Assembly (NCBI GenBank): GCA_963666805.2
Contig: CAXXWR010000006.1
Location: 186,001-250,000, forward strand
Source: Fusibacter sp963666805
GTDB taxonomy: Bacteria; Bacillota; Clostridia; Peptostreptococcales; Acidaminobacteraceae
DNA: 64,000 nt
Reading direction: 5' to 3'
In this document: in pieces, positions 42,754 to 52,689 of the stretch
Position numbering within the stretch: the first letter of the stretch is position 1
Layout: each line of letters opens with the position of its first letter
The notes under the pieces: generated by a model
What the model was told of the DNA's origin: nothing
The model's database searches: none
What the model saw: only the letters and a program-made list of their open reading frames with translations
Program-made: the position numbers and the translations under genes

Positions 42754-44409
42754 TTATCTCCCCGATGTTCCTAAACGATTTACAATTAAATCTAACATCT
42801 CATCAAATACATTTATCATTCTAGCATTAGCATTATAAGCAGTTTGAAACTTTATCATATTGGACATTTCTTCATCTAAGGATACATCCATCATAGAAGA
42901 TCTATAAGTATCATACTCATTTAACATCGTCTTTTGATTTTCCAACTTATTCTCAGCTTGTTGTGTATCAACACCTAAATTGGAAACCAAAGAATTAATA
43001 AAATCTTCTGGAGCACCCCAGTTGTACATATCCATATCATACCTTGTGGCAATCATATCTAAAATATTGCTTGCTTGTCCTGGAATCTCCGAAGGATCAC
43101 TTGCTGCAGCTAAATTATCTAAATCTTCTAAATCAGCAGAAATAGTCAAATCAGTTGCACTAATACGATCTGTAATGTAATATTTATCATCAATTAACTT
43201 AACTGACTTATTACTATAGTTAGGATTATTGGACAACAATTTATCAATATTTGCCTTTATTTTAGCATTCTTTTCTGATTCATCCAATCCTGTCGTCCCA
43301 GTCAAAATAGAACTTGTAACATCAACAGCAGGTCCTTTATTCAACCCTTGAGTAAGTAAATAATTTTTGAATTCTGATGTTGTCATATTATTCATCGTAT
43401 ACATATAATAACCTGTGCTACTATTCAAACCATATCCACCTTCATGAATATTATTCATAGTATCTGCAAATGTATCCACAAAATCATTCAATCGATTTAA
43501 ATAATAGGGGACACCTTTTTCCTCACCAGAAACGCCATCTCTAACACTCAACAAGCCTGCAATTTCACCTGTTTTAGCATTTAATCTATTGCCATCATCC
43601 CATTGAACATCATACAGTCCTGCCGCATCAACATCATTTACAAGATTATCTCTTTTAGTAAGCTCTAATTTTGAAACATTATAATGAGATACCAAAGAGT
43701 GACCACCAATATATAAATGAAACCGACCTTGAGAATCATCTTCATAATCCACGGGTACAAGTTCAGAAAGCTTGTCAACAATCAAATTCCTTTGATCACG
43801 AACATCATTTGCAGTCCCACCCTCTAACTCAGATTCATAGATTATTTTATTGAGCCTTGCAATTTGATTTGCATAATTGTTGACAGCAACAACATCTGCT
43901 TGAAATTGAAAATTCAAATCACTTTGTAAGGCTTTCAGATTGTCTGCAACGCTTTCAATTCCTTCTGTCAGTGAAATTGTAGTTTGGCGCACAAGCGTTC
44001 TAGACGTTAAATCTTCTGGATTTTCTGACAAACTCTGTAAAGCACTATAATAATTATCTAATAATTTTGATAAACTTGTATCTGATGGTTCATTAAAAAT
44101 AGATTCAATCTGCTGTAATACACCCGTTTTGGCTTGCCACTCACCTAATTCTGAATTAGACACCCTATATTTTTTATCCAAATATAAATCTCTTATTTGT
44201 TTCACTGCCGTTACATCAACGCCGTTACCCAAGGTTCCCATTCCGCCTGGCAAAACACTTGGTCTATAAGCCTGCGTATTCATGACTTGTCTTGAATATC
44301 CTGGTGTATTGGCATTGGCTATATTATGTGATACAACTCCCAATGATCTTTGATTGGCAAATAGGCCCGATAATGAAATTGATAATCCTAGAAATCCACC
44401 TGTTCCCAT
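42754..44409 (-). CDS. flgK: Hook-filament junction protein FlgK (HAP1)
   Basis: FlgK connects the hook with FlgL. The 551-residue protein begins with the axial-family motif (FLGLSISLSGLFANQRSLGVVSHNIANANTPGYSRQV) and ends with LDEEMSNMIKFQTAYNANARMINVFDEMLDLIVNRLG. AAGGAG precedes ATG 44409. It lies 12 bases from flgL, coupled as usual. Confidence 0.95.
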   Translation of the reverse strand: MGTGGFLGLSISLSGLFANQRSLGVVSHNIANANTPGYSRQVMNTQAYRPSVLPGGMGTLGNGVDVTAVKQIRDLYLDKKYRVSNSELGEWQAKTGVLQQIESIFNEPSDTSLSKLLDNYYSALQSLSENPEDLTSRTLVRQTTISLTEGIESVADNLKALQSDLNFQFQADVVAVNNYANQIARLNKIIYESELEGGTANDVRDQRNLIVDKLSELVPVDYEDDSQGRFHLYIGGHSLVSHYNVSKLELTKRDNLVNDVDAAGLYDVQWDDGNRLNAKTGEIAGLLSVRDGVSGEEKGVPYYLNRLNDFVDTFADTMNNIHEGGYGLNSSTGYYMYTMNNMTTSEFKNYLLTQGLNKGPAVDVTSSILTGTTGLDESEKNAKIKANIDKLLSNNPNYSNKSVKLIDDKYYITDRISATDLTISADLEDLDNLAAASDPSEIPGQASNILDMIATRYDMDMYNWGAPEDFINSLVSNLGVDTQQAENKLENQKTMLNEYDTYRSSMMDVSLDEEMSNMIKFQTAYNANARMINVFDEMLDLIVNRLGTSGR

Positions 44410-44450
44410 GTTGTTTACTCTCCTTTATCTGTTATGCGCTTCATGCGAAT

Positions 44451-44945
44451 CTATACTCGTCTATCAAAGAGTGAGCGTCTTTCTTCTGCTTCATTAGCGG
44501 CATCTTTTGTATACTTACCACTGTCATCTGTCATCTGAGTCATCAGTTCTATATTAAGATTAATCATCGCTAAACGCTCTTCCATCAAGCGGTGGTTAAA
44601 TTTGGTTTCATCACTAACATTTTTAATGTTTACCAGTAATTCATCTTTAGCTTTTCTGAGTTTTACCCCATCTTCATAAGTTAAGAAATCAATTAGCTGA
44701 GATACATTATCTACCAGCTCAATGCCTTCTTCTCTCATAATCAAATCAATGACTTTTTCTCTTATTTCTTCTAATTTAAATAGGGAAACCACCAAGCCTT
44801 GTTCTTCTGTCGTTATTTTTTCAAGGGCTTCCATATCACTTTCTTTAATAGCATCACGCTTTTTCTGAGAAAGCGCATGAATATCTCTATAAAGGTCTCG
44901 TTCTTTATTTAAGGTTATGACTAATTGGTCTACACTTTTAGACAT
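44451..44945 (-). CDS. flgN: FlgN family export chaperone
   Basis: FlgN escorts FlgK and FlgL to the export apparatus. The 164-residue protein is a long helical hairpin, with two heptad-rich arms (LVITLNKERDLYRDIHALSQKKRDAIKESDMEALEKITTEEQ) and an NLNIELMTQMTDD motif near the C-terminus. ATG 44945 is used because AAGGAG is six bases upstream; the GTG at 44978 is rejected. Placed between flgM and flgK as in B. subtilis (yvyG). Confidence 0.88.
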   Translation of the reverse strand: MSKSVDQLVITLNKERDLYRDIHALSQKKRDAIKESDMEALEKITTEEQGLVVSLFKLEEIREKVIDLIMREEGIELVDNVSQLIDFLTYEDGVKLRKAKDELLVNIKNVSDETKFNHRLMEERLAMINLNIELMTQMTDDSGKYTKDAANEAEERRSLFDRRV

Positions 44946-45048
44946 TTCATTCTCCTTGATTCGTCCATGATTATCCACATAACATAAGATTCTTTATATA
45001 AAAACAATCTCATGATTTCTTCAATTTAACTTTATCTCACCTAATGAA

Positions 45049-45069
45049 TAACCGGACAAGGGTCCGGTT
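45049..45069 (-). terminator. Hairpin after flgM, weak terminator
   Basis: AACCGGAC-CCTT-GTCCGGTT on the minus strand (45069-45050) forms an 8-base-pair stem, but the following tract is TTATTCATT, not a T run. It may attenuate rather than stop transcription into flgN. Confidence 0.5.
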
Positions 45070-45091
45070 TGTTTTAGGGGTAAGAAATCGA

Positions 45092-45379
45092 CTATTTGTC
45101 TAACGTCTTCACTTGATTTAAAATTTTGCTTGCCACTTCTTTTGACGATGGCTGATAAGTGCCTGACTCAATCTGTTCTTTAAGTTCACTGACTTTATCT
45201 TCACGTACATCAGGAACTTCCTTAAGTGCCTTCATTGCAAGCTGAAACATTCTCGCTTCTTCTGAAATTTCTACTTTATCATTTGGTTTGTTTGCTTTTT
45301 TAACTTCTTCTGCCTTATTTACTTGCTTGCTATAACTTTGTAGTATTTTTTGTACATTTGGGTTACCAGTAATTCTCAT
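45092..45379 (-). CDS. flgM: Anti-sigma-28 factor FlgM
   Basis: FlgM holds sigma-D (sigma-28) inactive until the hook is finished, then is exported or degraded. The 95-residue protein has the family pattern: basic N-term (NVQKILQSYSKQVNKAEEVKKANKPNDKVEISEEAR) and the C-terminal sigma-binding helices (VREDKVSELKEQIESGTYQPSSKEVASKILNQV). It is preceded by an exact sigma-D consensus promoter, so FlgM is under feedback control. Confidence 0.94.
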   Translation of the reverse strand: MRITGNPNVQKILQSYSKQVNKAEEVKKANKPNDKVEISEEARMFQLAMKALKEVPDVREDKVSELKEQIESGTYQPSSKEVASKILNQVKTLDK

Positions 45380-45418
45380 AAAATAAACACCCCCGTTCAG
45401 CCGATTTCTCTATAAACT

Positions 45419-45445
45419 ATATCGGCACAAACGAGGGTTTGTTTA
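45419..45445 (-). promoter_or_regulatory. Exact-consensus sigma-D promoter of flgM
   Basis: TAAA (45445-45442), 15 bases, GCCGATAT (45426-45419) on the minus strand: full match to the sigma-D consensus, 40 bases before the flgM ATG. Confidence 0.93.
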
Positions 45446-45490
45446 GTTTTTTTATTAAATTTTTAGGAAAAACGTCCTGATCTTTTCCAA

Positions 45491-45907
45491 TTATTTTTTC
45501 TTCTCTTTAATATGCATCCCTATTCGTTGAGACTTTGTCAAAGTATTTGCAGCATCTTCAAGTCCTTTTGAAAGGCCTTGGCTCAGCTCTCTAACACATT
45601 GGTCACAAAAACGACTGCCATGTGTCGGTTCGCCACATCGCTCACAAAAACCGATGGAAGATTCTGCAGACAGGATAATTTTTTCTTCTCTAATCCATTT
45701 TAAAATATCATCAACAGGCACATCTGTCCCCTCGCTTACTTCTTTAACACTGCAAGTAGGATTATCATAAATATACGTTCTTACCTTCGTAAATTCATCA
45801 TCAATATCATCGTTACATCTTGAACACAAATAAACATTTCCCTCTCCAGAAAATAACCTTCCACATTTTTTACAATTTCTAAGCGATTTAGTTTTTTCTT
45901 CCGTCAT
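45491..45907 (-). CDS. YvyF-type zinc-ribbon flagellar operon protein
   Basis: The 138-residue protein has two zinc ribbons: N-terminal CKKC with CSRC, and CERC with CDQC about residues 83-101. Between them a helix-turn-helix-like region (VRTYIYDNPTCSVKEVSEGTDVPVDDILKWIREEKI) suggests a nucleic-acid or protein contact. Its relative in B. subtilis, yvyF, lies between comFC and flgM as here, and a role in regulating flagellar genes is proposed. ATG 45907 is chosen (GGAG eight bases upstream); it overlaps the comF end. Confidence 0.88.
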   Translation of the reverse strand: MTEEKTKSLRNCKKCGRLFSGEGNVYLCSRCNDDIDDEFTKVRTYIYDNPTCSVKEVSEGTDVPVDDILKWIREEKIILSAESSIGFCERCGEPTHGSRFCDQCVRELSQGLSKGLEDAANTLTKSQRIGMHIKEKKK

Positions 45908-46745
45908 CCTCAACACTCCATTCTTTATCATTCGCATCGTTTTTGGCGGTAAACGTCAGTCCGTAGATGCTGTTAGCACCTGACTCATAAAGTACCTTGG
46001 CGCATGCATCCAGTGTCGTACCGGTGGTAAATATATCGTCAATAAGCAATATATTTTTACCCATTATCTCATGTTTTTTAACATTTTTTAAGACAATTGC
46101 ACGATTTAGGGATAATTTCCTATCTGCTTTCCCCAATTTTTTAAGTCTTTGGGTATACTTTTGCCTTATCAATAATTTTTCATAGTGCCCCACCTGACAA
46201 TGCTTTGCAATTTCAAGAGCCAATAGCTCAGCTTGATTAAACCCACGGGTCATTCGCCTAGTGATATGAATGGGGACTGGTACAATATAGTCTGGCTTAA
46301 AGTCTTCTGGAATAGCCCTAGCCATCCATTCTCCCATGACCTTTGCATAAAAAGTTTTCTCATTATATTTTAAATCAAGAACCATCTTTTTAGCCAATTC
46401 TTCATAAGCTGTTACCGAAATATGTCTATCAAAATAATGAAAATTTTCCTGACAAGCCTTGCACTTGTATCTATAAACCTTATACCCTGAGTATTCATGT
46501 TCAATTGTTTTTCCACACTTAGAGCATACTTTTTCACCCTGAAAATGAATGCGGTCTAAACAAGACTGACAGAAGACAACATGCCCTTTATGTGTTGGAT
46601 CAAATAGATCATTATGCTCTGAATCAGTCCTTTGCACCTGGGATTCTTTCTCCAGTTCTTTACCACAAGCAAGGCATGATAAATATTCTGGAAAGAAAAA
46701 ATCAAGGACAGCTGTTTTAATCACACCTCTTTGATTGTCTATCAT
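45888..46745 (-). CDS. comF: ComF family phosphoribosyltransferase-like protein
   Basis: The 285-residue protein has an N-terminal zinc ribbon (SCLACGKEL, CQSCLD, CSKCGK, CKAC) and a C-terminal PRTase core with NILLIDDIFTTGTTLDACAKVL. ComF proteins take part in DNA uptake and recombination; the exact function is unknown. It starts four bases inside the recD2 end and overlaps yvyF. It is longer than many ComF proteins (about 240) through the N-terminal insert. Confidence 0.9.
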   Translation of the reverse strand: MIDNQRGVIKTAVLDFFFPEYLSCLACGKELEKESQVQRTDSEHNDLFDPTHKGHVVFCQSCLDRIHFQGEKVCSKCGKTIEHEYSGYKVYRYKCKACQENFHYFDRHISVTAYEELAKKMVLDLKYNEKTFYAKVMGEWMARAIPEDFKPDYIVPVPIHITRRMTRGFNQAELLALEIAKHCQVGHYEKLLIRQKYTQRLKKLGKADRKLSLNRAIVLKNVKKHEIMGKNILLIDDIFTTGTTLDACAKVLYESGANSIYGLTFTAKNDANDKEWSVEDDGRKN

Positions 46746-48954
46746 GATTTCACCTCTAACATCAAACTTAATTTTTCAAGTTTGTCTTTAAGACCTGTCA
46801 ATCGCTTGTTTTCATGATTTCGATGAATCATATCCTGCATGGCGCGCTTATCTCCCACTAAAATAACAAGTTCTTTAGCCCTTGTAATGGCTGTGTAAAG
46901 AATGTTACGACTCATGAGCATAGGCGGTCCAAAGGTTACAGGCATAATCACCACTTTAAACTCACTCCCCTGACTCTTATGAACAGTTACTGCATAAGCA
47001 AGCGTCAATTCATCAACGTTTGAAAAATCATAAGTCACTTCTTTTTCACCATCATAGAGCACTTTAAAAACACGTTCCTCTTTATCTATCTCAGTGATAA
47101 AGCCTATATCGCCGTTAAAAACCCCTGTTCCTTCTTCTCCTCTATGTGTTTCCCATTCCAAATTATAATTATTTTTAATTTGCATCACTTTATCACCTTC
47201 GCGATAGAGCTTACTGGCAAACTGATACTCTTTTTTGGTATCCGACAAGGGATTTACCATTTCCCTAATCATTTCATTGAGGGCATTTACCCCTGATGGT
47301 GCATTTTTAGTAGGCGCTAAAATCTGAATATCTTCCTTGGGATCAACCCCGTAATAATTGGGTAATCGCTCCATCACAAGAGACCGTATCTCTTTATTAA
47401 TATCATTGGCGTCCGCCGACTCATAAAAAAGAAATCTTTCTCCTTTTCATTGAGAATAGGCATTTGACCATGATTAATCTGATGGGCATTAATCGCTATA
47501 AGCGACCGCTCTGCCTGCCTATAAATCTCCTCAAGTTTTACATAGGGGATAAGTTCACTTGCCAATATATCTCTGAGAACACTGCCAGGTCCCACTGAGG
47601 GAAGTTGGTCAGCGTCGCCCACCATAATTAGGTGGGTTCCCCTTGGAATAGCATCTAATAAACGATACATCAAGATAATATCCACCATGGATATCTCATC
47701 AATAATAATAGCATCTGCTACAAGCGGATCATTTTCATTCTTAACAAATTCAAATTCACCTTGAAATTCCAGAAGTCTATGAATCGTCTTGCTCTCTCTT
47801 TGCGTTGCTTCAGTCATTCGCTTGGCAGCACGCCCTGTTGGCGCAGAAAGAAGAATTTTTTTATCATGTGATTCGTAAGCCGCTATAATGGCATTGATAA
47901 TCGTCGTTTTTCCCGTTCCAGGCCCACCCGTAATAATGGAAACCCCTTCTTCAATTGCCATTTTAACCGCTTCTTTTTGCTTCACATCCAACACAATACC
48001 CTTAGTCTCTTCATATTCCGACATAAAGGGATCAAATGCTTTGAACTTAAGGGGATAAGATTCCGTCATCAAATGAACTAACTTTTGAGCCACTTGCATT
48101 TCAGCATAGTAAAGGCTTGGTAAATAAATGCGAGCATGCTCGCCTACCATTTCAAGTTGAAAATCGCCTTTAACCAGATAGTGATTAAGCACCGTGTCCA
48201 CTTCCTCAACTGGTACTTTAAGTTCCAAAGAGGCCCTTCTCAAAAGTGCTTCGCGTGGCATGTAGACATTACCCGTTCCCGCTTCTATATTGAGAATATA
48301 AGTGAGGCCTGACTTGACCCTAAAAGGGGACTCTTTTTCAACCCCCAGAGTCATCGCTAACTCATCTGCAAACTTAAACCCAATTCCAGACACTTCTTCT
48401 GCTAAAATATAAGGATTTTCACTCACTTTCTGGACGGCTTCTATACCTAAAGCACGGTAAATTTTCATAGTCATTGTTGTTGAAATACCTAACTTTTGAA
48501 AATACATCATCATATCCCGCAACTCAAATTGTTCACGATATGATTCAACAATCTGCTCAAGTTTTTTTTGACCTATTCCTGGGACTTCAAGCAGTCGGTT
48601 GGGGTCATATTGTATAATATCAAGCACTTCAACATCATAAGTATCTACTAAAAGTTTGGCTGTTGCCTCGCCAATACCTTTAATAACTCCCGATGCCAAG
48701 TACCTCAAAACATCATCTCTTTCACTTGGTCTAAGGTGTTCAACATATTTCACATCAAGTTGCTCTCCATAAATTTTATGGGTCACCATTGAACCTGAAA
48801 CTCTCACTTTATCACCTTCTGAAAGCATGGGCATAATCCCTTTTATATGATAAAAAAGGTCTTCTGTATCCAAAACAGCAACGGTATAACCGTTTTCTTC
48901 ATTATAAAAAACAATATCTTCAATGGTTCCTTCTAATTGTATGATTTCTGACAT
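46742..48954 (-). pseudogene. recD2: RecD2 helicase gene interrupted by a single frameshift
   Basis: RecD2 is a 5'-3' SF1B helicase of about 740 residues. Two frames supply the two halves. The first (48954-47374) has the N-terminal OB-like strand, helix-hairpin-helix (VPGIGQKKLEQIV), Walker A GGPGTGKTTI (about 342) and DEIS. The second (47377-46742) has the C-terminal VHKSQGSEF and YTAITRA motifs. In frame one, translation passes a run of six T (minus strand, 47430-47425) and shifts into a 15-residue dead tail. One added T would restore KDFFFYESADANDINKEIRS joined to the second frame. Either a true single-base deletion, slippage, or sequencing error. Confidence 0.85.
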
Positions 48955-49033
48955 GATTTCCTCAACTTCCCTTAGAACTTATGTTCATATTGTATCATTA
49001 CCAGATGCTGATTAAAAGCTTTTGTCAAAAAAA

Positions 49034-49074
49034 GGAAAAACCCTTTTCTCAATCTCACAATTCAAGAAAAGGGT
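49034..49074 (-). terminator. Intrinsic terminator of metK
   Basis: ACCCTTTTCT pairs with AGAAAAGGGT (49074-49065 and 49049-49040) on the minus strand, followed by TTTTTCC. Confidence 0.85.
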
Positions 49075-49108
49075 CTCGTTTTTTATAGTGTCCTCAAAAC
49101 TGATAGCA

Positions 49109-50299
49109 TTATTTCTTAAAAGCTTCTGCCTTTAAAAGTGCTGCCTTATCAGTCGCTTCCCAAGGTAAATCAATATCTGTTCTACCAAAGTGACCATAAG
49201 CCGCTGTTTGTTTGTAAATAGGACGTCTCAAATTTAAGTTTTTAATAATCGCACCTGGTCTTAAATCAAAGTGCTTAGCAATTAAGTCTTCAATTTCAGC
49301 TTCTGGTATTTTAGCTGTTCCAAATGTTTCTACCATAACAGAAACAGGGTATGCCACACCAATAGCATAAGCAAGCTCTATTTCACATTTATCAGCCAAT
49401 CCTGCTGCAACAACATTCTTAGCTACATAGCGTGCAGCATAAGCTGCTGAACGGTCTACTTTTGTAGGATCTTTTCCTGAAAAAGCCCCACCGCCGTGTC
49501 TTGCATAACCACCATAAGTATCTACGATGATTTTTCTACCTGTTAATCCTGCATCACCTTGAGGACCACCAATGACAAAGCGGCCTGTTGGATTAACAAG
49601 GTAACGCGTATCACTTAACAAGGCTTCAGGAATAATAGGTTTGATGACATATTCAATCAAATCTTTTTCAATTTGTTCTCTCTCTACATCTGGGCTATGT
49701 TGAGTCGAAATAAGGACAGTATCCACACGAACGGGTTTTCCCGCTTCATCATATTCTACCGTTACTTGTGTTTTACCGTCTGGTCTCAAATATTCAAGTG
49801 TCCCATCTTTTCTGACATCTGATAATCGCTTAGCAAGTTTATGAGCAAGTGAGATAGGAAGCGGCATGAGTTCTGGGGTTTCATTGCAAGCATAACCAAA
49901 CATAATACCTTGATCCCCAGCCCCTACTGCTTCGATATTATCGTTCATAGAGCCTTCTTTACTTTCTAATGCATTATCAACACCTAAGGCAATATCATCT
50001 GATTGTTTATCAATGGCTGTAATGACACCGCACGTCCCGCCATCAAAACCATATTTTGCTCTTGTATAGCCAATTTCTTTAATAGTTTCTCTTACCACCT
50101 GTTGAATATCAACATAACAATTGGTTGTAATTTCTCCTGCAACAAGGACAAGCCCTGTTGTTACAGACGTTTCACATGCAACTCTCGCATTTGGATCTTC
50201 TGTAAAAATAGCGTCTAAAACAGCATCCGAGATTTGGTCGCAAATCTTATCTGGATGCCCTTCTGTTACTGATTCAGACGTAAATAATCTTTTAGACAT
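49109..50299 (-). CDS. metK: S-adenosylmethionine synthetase MetK
   Basis: MetK makes SAM from methionine and ATP. The 396-residue protein has all three MetK domains, with TEGHPDKICDQISD near the start, GAGDQGIMFGYA (about 112-123), the GGGAFSGKDPTKVDRSAAYAARY segment, and the C-terminal PGAIIKNLNLRRPIYKQTAAYGHFGR. ATG 50299 is used (GGAGG seven bases upstream); GTG 50305 is rejected. Its transcript begins with a SAM-I riboswitch, so it is turned down by its own product. Confidence 0.97.
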   Translation of the reverse strand: MSKRLFTSESVTEGHPDKICDQISDAVLDAIFTEDPNARVACETSVTTGLVLVAGEITTNCYVDIQQVVRETIKEIGYTRAKYGFDGGTCGVITAIDKQSDDIALGVDNALESKEGSMNDNIEAVGAGDQGIMFGYACNETPELMPLPISLAHKLAKRLSDVRKDGTLEYLRPDGKTQVTVEYDEAGKPVRVDTVLISTQHSPDVEREQIEKDLIEYVIKPIIPEALLSDTRYLVNPTGRFVIGGPQGDAGLTGRKIIVDTYGGYARHGGGAFSGKDPTKVDRSAAYAARYVAKNVVAAGLADKCEIELAYAIGVAYPVSVMVETFGTAKIPEAEIEDLIAKHFDLRPGAIIKNLNLRRPIYKQTAAYGHFGRTDIDLPWEATDKAALLKAEAFKK

Positions 50300-50358
50300 C
50301 TTCACACCTCCGTTTTTCTAATGTGGTTCCTCATTTATTTTCGATGAATTCTAGGCAT

Positions 50359-50508
50359 AAAAAAACCTCTTCACGAGAAAAGGTAATGGTTTTTCTATTA
50401 CCTCATCTTCCAAGCACTCATAGAGATACTTGTAGGATTTAGCACCGACTGTTTACACCGGTTGCTGGACTTCATAGGGCCTATTCCCTCCATCACTCTT
50501 GATAAGGA
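50359..50508 (-). promoter_or_regulatory. SAM-I (S-box) riboswitch with transcription terminator
   Basis: The minus-strand RNA shows the S-box core: CTTATCAAGAG, GGAGGGA, GGCCC-ATGAA, CCAGCAACC, GGTGCTAAATCC. P1 pairs CTTATC (50507-50502) with GATGAG (50407-50402). Downstream, GAGGTAAT can pair with ATTACCTT (antiterminator), or else CCTTTTC pairs with GAAGAGG and is followed by seven T residues (terminator, 50383-50357). SAM binding would favour the terminator and lower metK transcription. Confidence 0.95.
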
Positions 50509-50539
50509 CACTATTCATTTTTTTCTAAAACACAAGCTA

Positions 50540-50568
50540 AGCATAGCACAATTCATATGAATATGCAA
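50540..50568 (-). promoter_or_regulatory. Sigma-A promoter of metK
   Basis: TTGCAT (50568-50563), 17 bases, TATGCT (50545-50540) with TGC before the -10. The riboswitch begins about 32 bases downstream. Confidence 0.8.
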
Positions 50569-50610
50569 CTCTCTTTTCATATGAAAAAATGATCATAGTG
50601 GACCCTACAC

Positions 50611-51537
50611 CTATAGCAAAACCATAAATAGTGGCACTGTTACAACCGATAACAGGGTACTGATAAAAACAAGCTTAGAAGCTAAAATGGCATCATTGTC
50701 ATACAAGCTTGCAAAAATCGCGGCATTCGCCGCAGCAGGCATCGCTACTATTAGTACAGGTATACCCAACATATAAGATGAATATCCTAAAAAATTCAAA
50801 CTCAAATAGACGAGCAAGGGGAAAAGTAACAATCTGACAAGAATCACTACATAATCTTTCCATGTTTCAAAAAGTGCTTGAAATTTTACTTCTGATAACA
50901 AAAAACCAATGAACATCATAGACAATGGTGTCGTTGTATTCCCAATCATTTTCAACGTTTCATAGATCGGCACTGGTAAATGAAATGATGTTAAAAAGAG
51001 GGTAAAACCAATAATAACAGCTACGATACCCGGGTTAAGAATATGCTTGATTCTTTGCATCACTGTAATCTCAACGTGCTTATTTTGATGACGTGTCATC
51101 AAATAGATCCCATAAGTCCAAACCAATAAATTAAAAGACAAATTATAAAGCGCTGCATAAAATACACCTTCTGACCCATAAACAAGACTTACAACAGGAT
51201 AACCCATATAGCCTACATTAGAAAACGTTAAGGCATACTGATAAACATCCATCGTCTGATGATTTTTAACCTTTAAGAGTTTCACCAAAAGAAAAGACAG
51301 AATAATGACTCCCAAGTAAATAACAAAAGACATGACAATCAATTGAAAACTTTCAATAAGTGCCTTATAAGAAAATTCATAATTCATGGAAACAATGATA
51401 AAAGCAGGGAGTGTTACCTTCATAATAAGTTGACCTATCTCATCATTAATATGGTCTGAAACAATCCCCATTTTTTTAACAATAAAGCCTACTACTATCA
51501 GTAAAAATAAGATTGATACCTGTGTTGCAACCGCCAT
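50611..51537 (-). CDS. Auxin-efflux-carrier (AEC) family transporter
   Basis: The 308-residue protein has about ten predicted membrane helices and the AEC-like segments GFIVKKMGIVSDHINDEIGQLIMKVTLPAFI near the start, TFSNVGYMGYPVV and the C-terminal VAMPAAANAAIFASLYDNDAILASKLVFISTLLSVVTVP. Relatives carry malate, malonate or amino acids. The substrate cannot be read. It follows the orphan protein gene by six bases and appears in the same unit as the phosphohexomutase. Confidence 0.88.
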   Translation of the reverse strand: MAVATQVSILFLLIVVGFIVKKMGIVSDHINDEIGQLIMKVTLPAFIIVSMNYEFSYKALIESFQLIVMSFVIYLGVIILSFLLVKLLKVKNHQTMDVYQYALTFSNVGYMGYPVVSLVYGSEGVFYAALYNLSFNLLVWTYGIYLMTRHQNKHVEITVMQRIKHILNPGIVAVIIGFTLFLTSFHLPVPIYETLKMIGNTTTPLSMMFIGFLLSEVKFQALFETWKDYVVILVRLLLFPLLVYLSLNFLGYSSYMLGIPVLIVAMPAAANAAIFASLYDNDAILASKLVFISTLLSVVTVPLFMVLL

Positions 51538-51543
51538 AATTAC

Positions 51544-52689
51544 CTACCTTCCAAAGCCCTCTAAATAATCAAAAAAATTATCATAAGAACTGTTCACAAA
51601 TGAATAAAATACGGGATAATCTGTTCGAATTTCACAAATAAATTTAATACTTTTATCATAAGCTTCTGCTTCAGAAAATTGATCACTAATTTCTTCTAAA
51701 TGTTCCGGATTAAAACTCACTACTATCAGCTGCCCCAAGCGCGTAAAAAAGTACATCGCATAAAGATCGCCATTCAGAAAATAAGGATTTTCGCCAACAT
51801 GTCTATTGTCGGTGTTGTATTCTGTATACAATACCCCGTTGTAATACTCCATCCGCATCAACTCAGGATTCATTTCTGCAAAACGGCGCTCAAAAAAAAC
51901 ATCCTCAATTGATAAAACCATCATATGCTCTGGCTTGTTCAAATTAAAAGACGCCTCAATACTTGAAACCATTAAGGTTTCAACAACTGATGCAGAAACA
52001 ACCTTGCTTTGTTTTTGATCTCGTTTAATTTCACTGACAATCAACTGATACTTATCATCATAATCCACTAAAGATTCACTTCTATAAATGACCCAGTCTT
52101 GATTTTCTTCTACCACCGACAAGGTATTTTTAAGAAGTGCACTGGGTTCGTGAATCATTTCAAATGATTCATCAAAACAGTCGAGTGCCCAAAACATCAA
52201 GGTGGATGGATAATCACAACCTATCAGTCTCATAATAAAATAATTAATCCATTCAGTTTCTGACACTGCCTCTGGAAAGAGTTTTTCATACAATCTGATT
52301 TCAGCTTCAATGTCTAAATTAGCATCAAATTTCTCTAAGGTCTCTGTAAACCCTTCAACGTCTACCAAATAGTCTAAAGAAGTCTCATCTACAATAAATG
52401 CTGACTTAATCAGAAAGACCATTTCATCAAAAGTAACCGGTTTAAAATAACCGCCTAAACCGCCTGTCACCCCCTTAATAGTCGTATCAATTTCTTTATC
52501 CAGACCGTCAATGTAAAGATGATAACCATCAATACCGTACGATTCATAATCAAGGTGAAAAATCTGAACGATTTTTTCACCTTGATTGCCTTCCCAATGT
52601 GCTACAAGGCCTACCACACCCATTTGACGAGTATTAGTGGCTTCAGCCCTTATAAATTTACACTGCATTTGATTTATTTTGTAATACAT
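51544..52689 (-). CDS. Uncharacterised 381-residue acidic cytoplasmic protein
   Basis: I do not recognise this protein. It has no signal peptide or membrane helix. It is rich in Glu, Asp and Tyr, with an N-terminal beta-like section (FIRAEATNTRQMGVVGLVAHWEGNQG) and short aromatic clusters (FFTRLGQLIVVSF). ATG 52689 lies in the last codons of the phosphohexomutase gene, with AAGG seven bases upstream. It is coupled to phosphohexomutase upstream and the AEC gene downstream, so a sugar or envelope role is possible. Confidence 0.75.
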   Translation of the reverse strand: MYYKINQMQCKFIRAEATNTRQMGVVGLVAHWEGNQGEKIVQIFHLDYESYGIDGYHLYIDGLDKEIDTTIKGVTGGLGGYFKPVTFDEMVFLIKSAFIVDETSLDYLVDVEGFTETLEKFDANLDIEAEIRLYEKLFPEAVSETEWINYFIMRLIGCDYPSTLMFWALDCFDESFEMIHEPSALLKNTLSVVEENQDWVIYRSESLVDYDDKYQLIVSEIKRDQKQSKVVSASVVETLMVSSIEASFNLNKPEHMMVLSIEDVFFERRFAEMNPELMRMEYYNGVLYTEYNTDNRHVGENPYFLNGDLYAMYFFTRLGQLIVVSFNPEHLEEISDQFSEAEAYDKSIKFICEIRTDYPVFYSFVNSSYDNFFDYLEGFGR

